This document shows, one piece after another, positions 28,009 to 37,339 of a DNA stretch of 64,000 bases; position 1 is the first letter of the stretch, and every line of letters begins with the position of its first letter. The notes below the pieces were generated by a model. The model did not search any database, had not been told where the DNA came from, and saw only the letters and a list, made by a program, of their open reading frames with translations. Position numbers and translations under genes: made by a program. Origin of the DNA: an uncultured Acetatifactor sp. (lineage in GTDB: Bacteria > Bacillota > Clostridia > Lachnospirales > Lachnospiraceae); NCBI GenBank assembly GCA_947624245.1, contig CANQJL010000014.1:1-64000 (forward strand). Direction: 5' to 3'.

Positions 28009-29580
28009 TCAATTCAGATACTGCAGGGGATTTACCTGAACGCCGTTGATCAGTATCTCAAAGTGCAGATGGGGTCCGGAGCTGACGCCGGTGCTTCCGC
28101 TGAGCGCTATGCGCTCGCCCTGTTTCACGCTCTGACCGGGCTTTACCAGCACCTTGCTCAGGTGGCCGTATCGCGTCTGTCTGCCGTCCTCGTGATTGAT
28201 ATAGACCACATAGCCGTAGCCGCTGGCCCAGCCTGCCTTCGCCACCGTTCCGCCGCAGGACGCGTATACGGGCGTTCCCGTAGGCGTCGCCCAGTCCACG
28301 CCCTTATGGTTGGTGCTTGCGCCTCTGACGGGACGGGATCTTCGCCCGAATCCGGACGTCTGGCGTCCGCCGGAGATGGGTTTGATGTAGGTGGGCGGAA
28401 TCTTGGTCCCCCGCTCTACGATCTTCGCCACGGCCTCCATCAGCACCTCTTCCTTCAGGATCTCTCTGGAGACCTCCTTGTCGTTGACATAGCTGACGTC
28501 CGCGATGACTCGGCGGAAGCCTGCGGAGGGCTCCCTGTCTACCTGTGTCTGATAGGTGTACCAGTCGTCTCTGTCGATGTAGATGATATCCGCATCGTAG
28601 ATCTCCTCGTAATAATTTTCCTCCACTCTGGTGACGGACAGCTCCGGCTCCGGCACCATGATGATCAGCTTCTGACCCACATGCAGCGTGCTGTCAATGC
28701 TCTCTAGGCTGTCGTTCATCTCCACCAGCCTGTCCATGGGAATATTGACTTTGATGGCGATCTCCGAGAGGGTATCTCCCGACACCACCTCATACTCGCT
28801 GACGGTCTCCTGGTCTTTTGTCACCTGCTCGATGGCATCGGACAGTAAGGTCAGCTGGCTCTCCGGCAGGTAGGACTCCACGATTTCTACCTTCTCGGCA
28901 AAATCCATGGAAAGGATCCCCAGATCATAATCCTCAAAATCCTTGTCCTCCTTCTCCTGATCGGCATTCCCCAGCCCGTCAAGGAAAGCGGCAATCCCGC
29001 CGCTGCGCACGAAGCCGTCCTCCTCCACCGCATCGGATGTGTCCGTCATCTGCGTGGTCAGGACGCTGAACTCTCTGCTGTTATCGTAGACCAGATCCAC
29101 CCGAAACTTATCTTCGCTGTCGTACTTATCCACTGCCGCCTGCAAAAGTGCGTTTACCTCATCCACGCTGGCGAGATTCACAATATACTCATTTACCTTC
29201 ATCGTATAGGAACGGTGGGTGGTCTCATGGATACGCCCTCTCAGAGCCGCCTCCATTCTTGCCAGAACGTCCTCCCGATCGTCCACACGGCCCCACAGCA
29301 CTTCCTCTCCGGACACCTCCAGATCCGCGTCCATAAAGATCATGTCATCACTTGCAGACGCAATATTCCGGCGGGCCTCCACCAGAATCTCGGGAATCTC
29401 CTCCCTGTCGCCCACGGTACCCACTTCCTGACCGTTCAACTGAATATGAAAATAATTTTCCCCTGTTCTCTCAAAGGGAGTGTAGCCCTTCATAAACAAT
29501 GCGCAGAAAAAAAATGTGAACACTGTGGCTTTAATATATGTAAACTTATATTTTTTATAATCGTTTTTTGTCTTTTTCAT
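28009..29580 (-). CDS. membrane-anchored M23 peptidase with LysM and G5 domains
   Basis: This 523-residue protein has an N-terminal membrane anchor at about 12-30 and an N-terminal region of about 220 residues. A LysM domain follows (about 262-308, VVSGDTLSEIAIKVNI), then a G5 domain (about 335-395) and a C-terminal M23 domain (about 405-520). The zinc-site motifs HKGVDWATPTGTPVYA and GPHLHFEI are intact, so an active glycyl or DD/DL-endopeptidase cutting peptidoglycan crosslinks is expected. LysM and G5 bind the wall. It has its own promoter upstream. Confidence 0.93.
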   Translation of the reverse strand: MKKTKNDYKKYKFTYIKATVFTFFFCALFMKGYTPFERTGENYFHIQLNGQEVGTVGDREEIPEILVEARRNIASASDDMIFMDADLEVSGEEVLWGRVDDREDVLARMEAALRGRIHETTHRSYTMKVNEYIVNLASVDEVNALLQAAVDKYDSEDKFRVDLVYDNSREFSVLTTQMTDTSDAVEEDGFVRSGGIAAFLDGLGNADQEKEDKDFEDYDLGILSMDFAEKVEIVESYLPESQLTLLSDAIEQVTKDQETVSEYEVVSGDTLSEIAIKVNIPMDRLVEMNDSLESIDSTLHVGQKLIIMVPEPELSVTRVEENYYEEIYDADIIYIDRDDWYTYQTQVDREPSAGFRRVIADVSYVNDKEVSREILKEEVLMEAVAKIVERGTKIPPTYIKPISGGRQTSGFGRRSRPVRGASTNHKGVDWATPTGTPVYASCGGTVAKAGWASGYGYVVYINHEDGRQTRYGHLSKVLVKPGQSVKQGERIALSGSTGVSSGPHLHFEILINGVQVNPLQYLN

Positions 29581-29625
29581 TGTTCTTCCAGTTTTAACAA
29601 TTTTGTAATATTTATACCAAAACTT

Positions 29626-29654
29626 ATTCTAACAGCATTTTTAGGGCTTGTAAA
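29626..29654 (-). promoter_or_regulatory. sigma-A promoter of the M23 peptidase gene
   Basis: TTTACA, 17 bases, TAGAAT on the minus strand. Confidence 0.65.
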
Positions 29655-29724
29655 GCAGGTTTTCAACATATATATTTAAAATATGACACAAAGATAACAC
29701 ATCACTGCCAAAGGAGCGTGAGCC

Positions 29725-30966
29725 ATGCGCGAACAGATCATATTTCATATAGACGTAAACTCCGCTTTCTTAAGCTGGTCGGCCGTGGCACGGCTTGAGG
29801 CGGGCAGCGAGACAGACCTTCGACTGATTCCCTCCATTGTGGGCGGCGATATCAGCAAGCGGCACGGCGTGGTCCTAGCCAAATCCATTCCCGCAAAGGC
29901 TTACGGCATTACCACCGGAGAACCGGTGGCCAATGCTTTCCGCAAATGCCCTCAGTTGGTCACCATACCTCCCGACCACAAATTATATCACCGCCAGAGC
30001 GCGCGTCTCATGGAATACCTGTCCGGCTTTTCCCCCGACATCGAGCAGGTGAGCATCGACGAGTGTTATATGGATTATACCCCTCTCGCCGCCCGCCATA
30101 CCTCTCCGGAGGCTGCCGCTTCCGTGATAAAGGACACCGTCTTTGAAAAATTCGGCTTCACGGTGAACATCGGAATCTCGGACAAGAAGGTTCTGGCAAA
30201 GATGGCGTCAGATTTCAAAAAGCCCAATCTTGTACACACTCTGTATTCTTATGAAATAAAAGAAAAAATGTGGCCTCTCCCCGTATCCTCTCTGTTCATG
30301 TGCGGGAAATCCAGTGTGGACGTCCTGCACAAGCTTGGTATCCTGACCATCGGCGACTTAGCCCAAGCGGACCCCGCTGTTTTGGAAGCACACTTAAAGA
30401 GCCACGGGATCACTCTGTGGAACTACGCCAACGGACGGGACGATTCTATCGTGCTGCCGGAGCCTGCCGAGCTGAAAGGCGTGGGGAACTCCACGACACT
30501 GGCCGAAGATGCCTCCTCCAGATCGGATGCGGCCAAAACGCTGCTGGAACTGGCGGAGTCCGTGGCGGGAAGGCTTCGCGCCTCCGACCGCTTGGCCGGA
30601 CTGGTCTGCACGGAGATAAAATACAGCGATTTTCATTCCGCCTCCCATCAGACCGTATTGGAGATTCCCACCTGTTCCACCGATGTGATCTACCGACGGG
30701 CTCTGGCCCTGTTCGATGAGCTGTGGGACGGCAATCCCATCCGGCTGCTGGGCATCAGGACCGGCAAGCTCGTATCCTGCAGCGAACCGGTACAGCTCAG
30801 CCTTTTCGACTATGCGGGGCCCGTGTCGGAGAAACAGAAGCGGTTGGACGAAGCGTTGGACAAGATCCGCCGCCGCTTCGGAGAAGACGCCGTAAAAAGA
30901 GGGAGCCTGATGGAACATAAAAATCCGTCAGACTCCGATCAGGGAAGGGGAGACAGTAACACATAA
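29725..30966 (+). CDS. Y-family DNA polymerase (DinB/UmuC type)
   Basis: This 413-residue translesion polymerase has the first catalytic Asp in FHIDVNSAF (about 7-15) and the second acidic pair in VSIDECYMDY (about 108-117). Thumb and little-finger regions follow, then a beta-clamp motif QLSLFDY near residue 358. It belongs to the Pol IV/UmuC branch found in many clostridia as a single gene. AAAGGAG precedes the ATG. Its last 28 bases overlap the end of the converging membrane glycosyltransferase gene. I see no LexA box with confidence. Confidence 0.94.
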   Translation: MREQIIFHIDVNSAFLSWSAVARLEAGSETDLRLIPSIVGGDISKRHGVVLAKSIPAKAYGITTGEPVANAFRKCPQLVTIPPDHKLYHRQSARLMEYLSGFSPDIEQVSIDECYMDYTPLAARHTSPEAAASVIKDTVFEKFGFTVNIGISDKKVLAKMASDFKKPNLVHTLYSYEIKEKMWPLPVSSLFMCGKSSVDVLHKLGILTIGDLAQADPAVLEAHLKSHGITLWNYANGRDDSIVLPEPAELKGVGNSTTLAEDASSRSDAAKTLLELAESVAGRLRASDRLAGLVCTEIKYSDFHSASHQTVLEIPTCSTDVIYRRALALFDELWDGNPIRLLGIRTGKLVSCSEPVQLSLFDYAGPVSEKQKRLDEALDKIRRRFGEDAVKRGSLMEHKNPSDSDQGRGDSNT

Positions 30967-32516
30967 TGTCCGTCTCTTTCCAATATATCATAGGAGAACG
31001 GAATATCCTGCATCTCGGTCACATGAACGAGATACAGTCCCTCCGGATCCACGTCCCATATATCCTCCGCATCGATAAAGTGATAGCGCTGGGAATAGGG
31101 AAGAAGCGTCCGCCCCCCCGTAACGCAGGTCTTCTCCTGATAGTAAGCCGCATCGATCCCGCACGCATACTGCGTCAAAATCTCCGTCATTTTAGGGTTT
31201 ACCTGCCAGTCGGCGTTGGACGTAATATACAGTCTCTCATACCCCTCTGTCATGTCTGCCGTCTTTACCGCATTCAGAAAGTTTACGTTAAAATAAGTCC
31301 GAATCTGCACGGCAAATTCCGTAAAGTAGGAATGCAGGAAAAGGACAAAGCACACACCGTAGACCGCAAACGTCATATAGCGCAGGCTTTTCAGCTTATT
31401 CACCGCCGTCCTGATTCCGTATCCGCACAGAAAGATAAGCGGGAAGAAAATAATGTTGATCCGATTGACATTCACCTCATAGGTGACACTTCCCACCCAC
31501 ACGCCCATAAGCAGGAAGCACCAAAGGGCGAACCGCCTCGCTTTTACGGACATATCCTTTTCCGAAAAGACTTCCCGCGTATACTGCACAATTCCCAACA
31601 CCATAAAGGGAATAGAGACATGGTACATGGGGCCGAACTTGGGCAGCGAATTACATATGGCATCGGGGCACTGCAGAAGGCAGGTACGCACCATAGCCGC
31701 CAAATTGCGCCACAGCTGCGGAAAAGAAAAGTTAAGCAGCAAAATATCGCTGCTTCTGACACTCTCTGGGAAATAGCTCATAGTAAAAAAGGGAGTTTCT
31801 ACCGTGGGCCAGCCGAAATAATTGATGGCCATCACCATGATCTCCGGAAGCGCCGCTACGGTAAACAGCAATACGCACAGGAGGACCTCCCTGACGCGAA
31901 GCCGCCTTTTCCTGATACACCATGCCGCATACCCTGCGAGGAACAAAGGGACCGAATATACCGCCACGCCGTAACAGTAGAAGGTCAGCCCGAAAAATAT
32001 CATGGACAGATACAGATACCGCCTCTTTTCCAGACCGAGGAGCATCAGATAGAAAGCCAGAAGAAACACATGGGGAAACAGGTTGCAGTCCAAAGACCAG
32101 CGGCTCTGCATAAAGTGCCAGGGATTGACAGCGGTCAGCGTCATGACAAGCAGTCCAAACCTAGGCGAAAACAGTCTCTTTCCCGTCAGATAGGCTAGGG
32201 CCACCGAACCGCAGCTTACAAGCAGCATAGGAAACCGCACCGCCAATGTACAAAATCCGAGAAGGCGGATAAAAGGAACCATACAGTAGGACAGAAGCAC
32301 GCTCATCTGGCTATATCCCCAAGCCGTAAAATGAACCGGCAGGAAAATACCGTACCGGTCGGTTCCGTATTGTGCCAGAGCCCAGGCGTCCACCCCTGCC
32401 ATAGCTTCGTCCTGATTGACTCCGCCGGGCACAGACACAAAGCCGACGCATCGGACCGCAATCGCTGCAAGCAGAATCGTCCAGAATAAAATGCGGTGAT
32501 GTCTCAGTTCTTTCAT
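30939..32516 (-). CDS. GT-C fold membrane glycosyltransferase (GT39/ArnT-like)
   Basis: This 525-residue protein has about ten membrane segments. The first extracytoplasmic loop carries the acidic motif VNQDEAMAG (about 33-41) seen in dolichyl- or undecaprenyl-phosphate-sugar-dependent GT-C enzymes, and a soluble C-terminal tail covers about 415-525. It probably moves a lipid-linked sugar to a protein or glycan outside the membrane; donor and acceptor are unknown. Its start overlaps the stop of the flavin reductase gene (ATGA), so the two are likely translationally coupled. Confidence 0.8.
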   Translation of the reverse strand: MKELRHHRILFWTILLAAIAVRCVGFVSVPGGVNQDEAMAGVDAWALAQYGTDRYGIFLPVHFTAWGYSQMSVLLSYCMVPFIRLLGFCTLAVRFPMLLVSCGSVALAYLTGKRLFSPRFGLLVMTLTAVNPWHFMQSRWSLDCNLFPHVFLLAFYLMLLGLEKRRYLYLSMIFFGLTFYCYGVAVYSVPLFLAGYAAWCIRKRRLRVREVLLCVLLFTVAALPEIMVMAINYFGWPTVETPFFTMSYFPESVRSSDILLLNFSFPQLWRNLAAMVRTCLLQCPDAICNSLPKFGPMYHVSIPFMVLGIVQYTREVFSEKDMSVKARRFALWCFLLMGVWVGSVTYEVNVNRINIIFFPLIFLCGYGIRTAVNKLKSLRYMTFAVYGVCFVLFLHSYFTEFAVQIRTYFNVNFLNAVKTADMTEGYERLYITSNADWQVNPKMTEILTQYACGIDAAYYQEKTCVTGGRTLLPYSQRYHFIDAEDIWDVDPEGLYLVHVTEMQDIPFSYDILERDGHYVLLSPLP

Positions 32517-33079
32517 AGTTTCTTCCTCACACTGTAGCCAAAGGTCCCCAGCTGTTCTCCGCAGAGCAGATACGCCCCGTGAGAATACACGATGGGCTCC
32601 GCCTGTTCCAAGTGAAACTTTCGGTTCTCATCCATATAGCTTTCCTCAACATGCACCGCCGCCACTTCCGCCAGAAACATATCGTGGGATCCAAGCGGCA
32701 GCACTTCACAGACCCGACATTCCAGATTGACCGGGCTCTCCTTGATCATGGGGGCTTTTATTTCGGACGCGGCCACAGGCGTCAGGCCCAGCGCTTTGAA
32801 TTTATCTGTGTCCCTGCCGCTTTTTACTCCGCAAAAATCGGTGGCGAACGCAAGACTGCGGGTAGTCAGATTGATCACGAACTCCCCTGTCTCCTTGAGA
32901 ATATGGTGGGAATACCGCTCCGGCCGCACCGATATACTGACCATGGGCGGATTGGTGCAAACCGTCCCCGCCCATGCAATCGTAATAATATTATTTTTTC
33001 CGTTCCTGTCGGCCATGCTCACCATGACCACCGGCAATGGATAAAGCATATTGCCCGGCTTCCAGATTTCCTTTGACAT
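32513..33079 (-). CDS. flavin reductase-like FMN-binding protein
   Basis: This 188-residue protein has the split-barrel fold of the flavin reductase/DIM6-NTAB family. It starts PGNMLYPLPVVMVSM, then has NIITIAWAGTVCTNPPMVSIS and the VINLTTRSLA block, and a PVNLECRVCE strand. It binds FMN and may reduce flavin or another small substrate. It lies 17 bases after the coiled-coil gene and overlaps the glycosyltransferase by four bases. No functional link among the three is evident. Confidence 0.88.
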   Translation of the reverse strand: MSKEIWKPGNMLYPLPVVMVSMADRNGKNNIITIAWAGTVCTNPPMVSISVRPERYSHHILKETGEFVINLTTRSLAFATDFCGVKSGRDTDKFKALGLTPVAASEIKAPMIKESPVNLECRVCEVLPLGSHDMFLAEVAAVHVEESYMDENRKFHLEQAEPIVYSHGAYLLCGEQLGTFGYSVRKKL

Positions 33080-33096
33080 GCCAAAGCCTCAACCGC

Positions 33097-33945
33097 TTAA
33101 ATAAAACCAAACATCTTTAAGATCTGCAGGACGACGCTGACCAGCGAGCAGATAAACGCCGCGGCCGAAAACACAAATACCTTGCCGATCTTACTGTTCA
33201 TATCACGGACAGGGAACACAATGTCCGACAAGGAGGAGGACACCTTCTCATTCTCCTCAACCACCACCGCCTGCACATTGCGGTAGACCTTGACGCATTC
33301 TTTATGTACATTGTCATTCAGTGCGCTCAGCTTTTCCTCCAGATTCGAATCGGGCTTGTCTTCTTCCTGACTGTTGAACTGCTCCAGCTTTTCGGTGAGA
33401 ATCCTGTCTACGCCCCTGAGCTTTTCTCCCAGCGACCTGTCCATATCGTTTAATTTGTCATCCAACGATTTGTCCATGCCGCTCAGCTTCTCGTCCAGCA
33501 TTCTGTCCATGCCGCCCAGCTTCTCATCCAGCGATCTGTCTATGCTGCTCAGTTTCTCATCCATGGAGGTATCAACAAACTCAAATCTTTCATCCATGGA
33601 TCTGCTCACGCTGATGAGACGCTCTCCCATCTTTCTGTCCATGTTGTCCATGCGGTCCGTCAGTTGCTCCGTCAGCTCCTCCAGACCCGCATTGTCCTGC
33701 TGAAGCGATTTGATCTTATCAATGCTCTCCTCCACAAGACGGTTAAGTTCACTGCCGTCCACCTGGGGACCCTGCAATTTCTCGGCGCCCTCTTCTATCA
33801 GCTGCTGCAGTCTCGCCAGACACTCATTGTATTCCGCCACCTGATTGCGGAGCCGGTTCAACTCCTCGGTCTCTGCAGCGGTATTTGCCCGAATGATCTC
33901 TTGCGCATTCGTTTTCTGTGCCAGCTTATCCATGAACATATCCAT
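33097..33945 (-). CDS. hendecad-repeat coiled-coil protein with C-terminal membrane anchor
   Basis: I do not recognise a named family. The 282-residue protein is almost wholly helical and charged. Residues about 20-100 look like heptad coiled coil. Residues 102-189 are eight consecutive 11-residue repeats with the pattern hD-x-S-L-D-E-K-L-x-x (for example IDRSLDEKLGG, MDKSLDDKLND). Eleven-residue periodicity predicts a straight or slightly right-handed coiled coil. Near 256-278 there is one membrane segment, so most of the protein should face the cytoplasm. It starts an operon with flavin reductase and the GT-C enzyme. A scaffold or spacer role is inference. Confidence 0.85.
   Translation of the reverse strand: MDMFMDKLAQKTNAQEIIRANTAAETEELNRLRNQVAEYNECLARLQQLIEEGAEKLQGPQVDGSELNRLVEESIDKIKSLQQDNAGLEELTEQLTDRMDNMDRKMGERLISVSRSMDERFEFVDTSMDEKLSSIDRSLDEKLGGMDRMLDEKLSGMDKSLDDKLNDMDRSLGEKLRGVDRILTEKLEQFNSQEEDKPDSNLEEKLSALNDNVHKECVKVYRNVQAVVVEENEKVSSSLSDIVFPVRDMNSKIGKVFVFSAAAFICSLVSVVLQILKMFGFI
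33379..33642 (-). repeat. eight 33-base tandem repeats encoding hendecads
   Basis: Eight consecutive diverged 33-base units encode residues 102-189 of the coiled-coil protein. The most alike are units 3-7, which carry the word for DEKL. Divergence among units indicates an old array. Confidence 0.85.
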
Positions 33946-34016
33946 ACGTATTCCTCCAGATGTACCTGTGACGTTTCCGCCGAACAGTCTTTACATAGTT
34001 TACATTACATATTGCT

Positions 34017-34045
34017 ATTCTACCATCTTTTTCCCCAAGTCACAA
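34017..34045 (-). promoter_or_regulatory. sigma-A promoter of the coiled-coil operon
   Basis: TTGTGA, 17 bases, TAGAAT on the minus strand, about 70 bases before the start. Confidence 0.65.
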
Positions 34046-34157
34046 GCGTAATCTTACATTCACCAAGTTTTTACACGACGTTCATACTTTGTTCATAATT
34101 GATTGTTATACTTTATTTAAATCAAACGAGACAAACCGGATAAATTTTTTCATAATA

Positions 34158-34183
34158 GCCCAGGTGCCGAAAGGCATCTGGGC
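34158..34183. terminator. hairpin downstream of the alarmone synthetase
   Basis: GCCCAGgTGCC and GGCAtCTGGGC form an 11-base-pair stem around GAAA. It lies 39 bases past the synthetase stop codon. A T-run follows only loosely, on the plus strand, so its strength as a minus-strand terminator is doubtful. Confidence 0.45.
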
Positions 34184-34221
34184 ACTCCTCATTTTTATGC
34201 AATTTTTGCAGAAAATCCTTC

Positions 34222-34872
34222 TCAGCCCTGCGCCTCCTTCTGCTGCCCGATCATCAGTATCTCATTGTTGAGCTGCAGCATTCTGGCATCCAGATCGGAC
34301 ACCATCTTGGCGCACTCCACCAGCTCGTTTCGGATATGATCCGGCGCCGCGCCCTCGAACTTATAATGTATCTTGTGCTCTAAGCTTGCCCAGAAATCCA
34401 TTGCCACCGTTCTGATCTGAATCTCCACCTTGGTGTCCACAGTCCGGTCCGACAGATATACGGGTACGGTCACTATCATATGATAGCTCTTGTAACCGCT
34501 GGCCTTCGGGAAGGTGATATAATCCTTCACCGCGATGACCCTGATATCCCTCTGCTCGGCGATCATGTCGGCCAGTCTGTAGATGTCCGACGTGAACGAA
34601 CAGATCACACGTATACCCGCAATATCGTTTATGTATTTCACCATGTTATCGATCGTAGACTCGTAACCGTGGCGTTTCAGTTTTTTCACAATACTTTCCG
34701 GCGTCTTGATGCGGGCTTTGATGTGCTCAATGGGGTTGTACTGGTGTACATGCTGAAATTCATCGTTCAAGATTTCCAGCTTTGTCTCGACCTGCCGCAA
34801 TGCCGCATTATATATCAACGTGACCTCTCGCCAACTGTCAATTCCTTCTCCGTTGTCTGCTTTTAGCTCCAT
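34222..34872 (-). CDS. small alarmone synthetase (GTP pyrophosphokinase, RelQ/YjbM-like)
   Basis: This 216-residue protein has only the RelA/SpoT synthetase domain. It shows IAGIRVICSF, the ITFPKASGYKSYHMIV block and the EIQIRTVAMDFWASLEHKIHYK block of pppGpp synthetases. There is no HD hydrolase, TGS or ACT domain. It should make (p)ppGpp from GTP or GDP and ATP, governed by its own transcription or allostery. The ATG at 34872 follows AAAGGAG; a longer reading to 34977 lacks one. Confidence 0.94.
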   Translation of the reverse strand: MELKADNGEGIDSWREVTLIYNAALRQVETKLEILNDEFQHVHQYNPIEHIKARIKTPESIVKKLKRHGYESTIDNMVKYINDIAGIRVICSFTSDIYRLADMIAEQRDIRVIAVKDYITFPKASGYKSYHMIVTVPVYLSDRTVDTKVEIQIRTVAMDFWASLEHKIHYKFEGAAPDHIRNELVECAKMVSDLDARMLQLNNEILMIGQQKEAQG

Positions 34873-35142
34873 AGCTGCTCCTTTATGTGAATCGCGGTAC
34901 GGGTCGTATCCCAATCGCTTTCTGCTTTTGATAGAATCAGTATAACATAAAACACCATATAAATGTATATTATTCACAAAAAATTAATCCTTTTTTAACA
35001 TTTTTTGTTAAATATGGCAATCACGACCATACCTTTTATATATATGACAGGTTGAAAGCGTTTAGAACTTGCGTTTTATGAAAAAATTTATTACCATATA
35101 GCTGAAACGCCGTCCCCGAGACGGCATATGCGGAGGTGGACA

Positions 35143-35409
35143 ATGTTCAGACTGTGGGCCAAAATATTCTGTGAAAATCATATGCTGCAGGAGATCTGCA
35201 TCGCGGACGACAGTTCGGACACGCGCACCCACAAGGTCTTCCGCGCCTTGGAGGACGCCTGCTGCCGCATGGATCTGGCCCGGCCGTTCTGGCTGGACAA
35301 AAATGTTTCCGAGTTCAAACGCCACAGCAAGACCCGCTTCACTCAGGATAATTTTATCGAGACGATCCCTTTCGACCATCTGGAGATTCAGGTCATCGAG
35401 GAGGACTGA
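35143..35409 (+). CDS. small conserved protein, unknown function
   Basis: This 88-residue soluble protein begins MFRLWAKIFCENHMLQ. It contains DTRTHKVFRALEDAC and the motif FWLDKNVSEFKRHSKTRF, and ends in an acidic tail. I recall similar small proteins in Lachnospiraceae but know no function. GGAGG seven bases before the ATG supports the start. It stands between the alarmone synthetase, divergently transcribed, and the hemolysin-III gene. Confidence 0.75.
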   Translation: MFRLWAKIFCENHMLQEICIADDSSDTRTHKVFRALEDACCRMDLARPFWLDKNVSEFKRHSKTRFTQDNFIETIPFDHLEIQVIEED

Positions 35410-35483
35410 CACGGGAGGCCCATGCAGTCCCGTCCAAAAACGCCCGTCATTTATAAAATTTTTCCGATTTTCCTATTTTTATG

Positions 35484-35512
35484 TTGACTTTTTCTTTGTG
35501 CAGATGTACTAT
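35484..35512 (+). promoter_or_regulatory. sigma-A promoter of the hemolysin-III family gene
   Basis: TTGACT, 17 bases, TACTAT on the plus strand, about 120 bases before the start at 35633. Confidence 0.7.
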
Positions 35513-35632
35513 CATTTTATCCATCACATAGTTTTCAAAACTACATGTTGAATTTTATGTATTTTATTATGTGTTTTGGATATGCTGTTGTTGAAGATTT
35601 TTGAACAGTTTTCGTTCAGGATAGGAGATATT

Positions 35633-36283
35633 ATGCAGATAACGATAAGAGAACCCGGAAGCGCCATCACACACTTTATCGGAATGATGATGGCAGTGTT
35701 TGCAGCCGTTCCGCTGCTCATAAAAGCAGGCCTGACCTCAGGCAGCCGCTGCTTTACCGCCATGGCAGTCTTTATGGCCAGCATGATCCTGCTCTACGGC
35801 GCCAGCGCCGCATACCACTCGGTGAACCTGTCCGGAAGACCGTTGAACCTCTTCCGGAAACTGGACCATATGATGATCTTTGTACTGATTGCAGGCTCCT
35901 ATACCCCTGTATGCCTGATGGTGCTGGACGGGAACATGGGACATACGCTCCTGATCCTCGTCTGGGGAGCCGCTCTGGCGGGAATGCTGATCAAAGCCTG
36001 CTGGATCAACTGTCCGAAGTGGTTCTCCTCTGTCATTTATATTGCCATGGGCTGGCTGTGTCTGTTGGTGTTCGGACAGCTCTGGGCCACGCTTCCCACT
36101 GCGGCCTTTCTCTGGCTGCTGGCAGGCGGAATCGCCTACACCGTCGGCGGCGTGATCTACGCGCTGAAGCTGCCCATCTTTAATTCAAAGCATAAAAATT
36201 TCGGCTCCCACGAGGTGTTTCATCTCTTTGTCATGGCCGGAAGCATCTGCCACTTTATCTGTATGTACGCATACGTGGCATAA
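35633..36283 (+). CDS. hemolysin III / PAQR-family membrane protein
   Basis: This 216-residue protein has seven membrane segments. It carries the metal-site signatures of the family: SAAYHSVN in the first part, DHMMIFVLIAGSYTP in the middle, and a C-terminal HEVFHLF. PAQR/Hly-III proteins are probable zinc-dependent membrane hydrolases acting on lipid amides; the haemolysin name is historical. The start at 35633 follows AGGAGA; an upstream ATG at 35576 is less supported. Confidence 0.92.
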   Translation: MQITIREPGSAITHFIGMMMAVFAAVPLLIKAGLTSGSRCFTAMAVFMASMILLYGASAAYHSVNLSGRPLNLFRKLDHMMIFVLIAGSYTPVCLMVLDGNMGHTLLILVWGAALAGMLIKACWINCPKWFSSVIYIAMGWLCLLVFGQLWATLPTAAFLWLLAGGIAYTVGGVIYALKLPIFNSKHKNFGSHEVFHLFVMAGSICHFICMYAYVA

Positions 36284-36303
36284 TAACGGGAAGACCGCGA
36301 CGG

Positions 36304-37320
36304 CTAATCTTCATAACCGTTGGGATTGTTCTTCTGCCATCTCCATGAGTCGGCACACATTTCCCTGATGCCGTACCGGGCTTCCCAGCCAAGTTCCTTC
36401 TTGGCCAGACTTGTGTCTGCGTAGCAGGAGGCGATGTCGCCGGGACGCCTTTCCTTTATCACATAAGGAATCCTGACTCCGGTAGCCTCCTCAAAGTTCT
36501 TTACAATATCCAGCACACTGTAGCCTACGCCCGTGCCAAGATTATAAATCTTTAGACCTGCTTTCTCCTCAATCTTCTTCAGCGCTTTTACATGACCCAC
36601 TGCCAGATCCACCACATGTATGTAATCTCTGACGCCGGTTCCGTCGGGCGTGTCGTAGTCGTTGCCGAACACTCCCAGCTCTTTCAGCTTGCCCACCGCC
36701 ACCTGGGTAATGTAAGGCATCAGATTGTTGGGAATCCCGTTTGGATTCTCGCCCATGGTGCCGCTGGGGTGCGCGCCGATAGGATTAAAGTACCGCAGCA
36801 GAATCACATTCCACTCGGGATCCGCTTTCTGGATATCGGAGAGAATTTGCTCCAGCATGGATTTGGTCCAACCGTAGGGGTTGGTGCACTGGCCCTTGGG
36901 ACACTCCTCCGTGATCGGAATAAATGCAGGATTTCCGTAGACGGTAGCGCTGGAGGAAAAGATAATGTTTTTCACGTCGTGCTTTCTCATCACATCCGTC
37001 AGCGTCAGCGTTCCGGCAATATTGTTCTCATAATACTCCCACGGCTTGCGAACGGACTCTCCCACCGCCTTCAGTCCCGCGAAATGGATCACCGCATCTA
37101 TATTCTCCTTGGAAAATATCTCTTCCAGCGCCGCCCGGTCCAATATATCCGCCTGATAGAAAATCGCCTTTTTGCCGGTAATGGCTTCCGCCCTCTCCAG
37201 CGACTTTGCGCTTGCGTTGCAGAGATTGTCCAAGACCACCACGTCATGTCCGGCCTGCTGCAGCTCCACTACCGTATGGCTGCCGATGAATCCGGCACCT
37301 CCCGTCACCAATATCCTCAT
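36304..37320 (-). CDS. galE: UDP-glucose 4-epimerase
   Basis: This 338-residue short-chain dehydrogenase-type enzyme has the NAD-binding [15 protein letters not shown] (about 7-21), the SSSATVYG block and the catalytic Tyr-x-x-x-Lys in NPYGWTKSM. The substrate block [12 protein letters not shown] is typical of GalE. It interconverts UDP-glucose and UDP-galactose, giving precursor for galactose-containing glycans and for the UDP-galactopyranose mutase at 48.7 kb. It follows the UDP-sugar pyrophosphorylase gene by 19 bases. Confidence 0.97.
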   Translation of the reverse strand: MRILVTGGAGFIGSHTVVELQQAGHDVVVLDNLCNASAKSLERAEAITGKKAIFYQADILDRAALEEIFSKENIDAVIHFAGLKAVGESVRKPWEYYENNIAGTLTLTDVMRKHDVKNIIFSSSATVYGNPAFIPITEECPKGQCTNPYGWTKSMLEQILSDIQKADPEWNVILLRYFNPIGAHPSGTMGENPNGIPNNLMPYITQVAVGKLKELGVFGNDYDTPDGTGVRDYIHVVDLAVGHVKALKKIEEKAGLKIYNLGTGVGYSVLDIVKNFEEATGVRIPYVIKERRPGDIASCYADTSLAKKELGWEARYGIREMCADSWRWQKNNPNGYED

Positions 37321-37339
37321 GTTCTCTCCTCCTTCTTCT

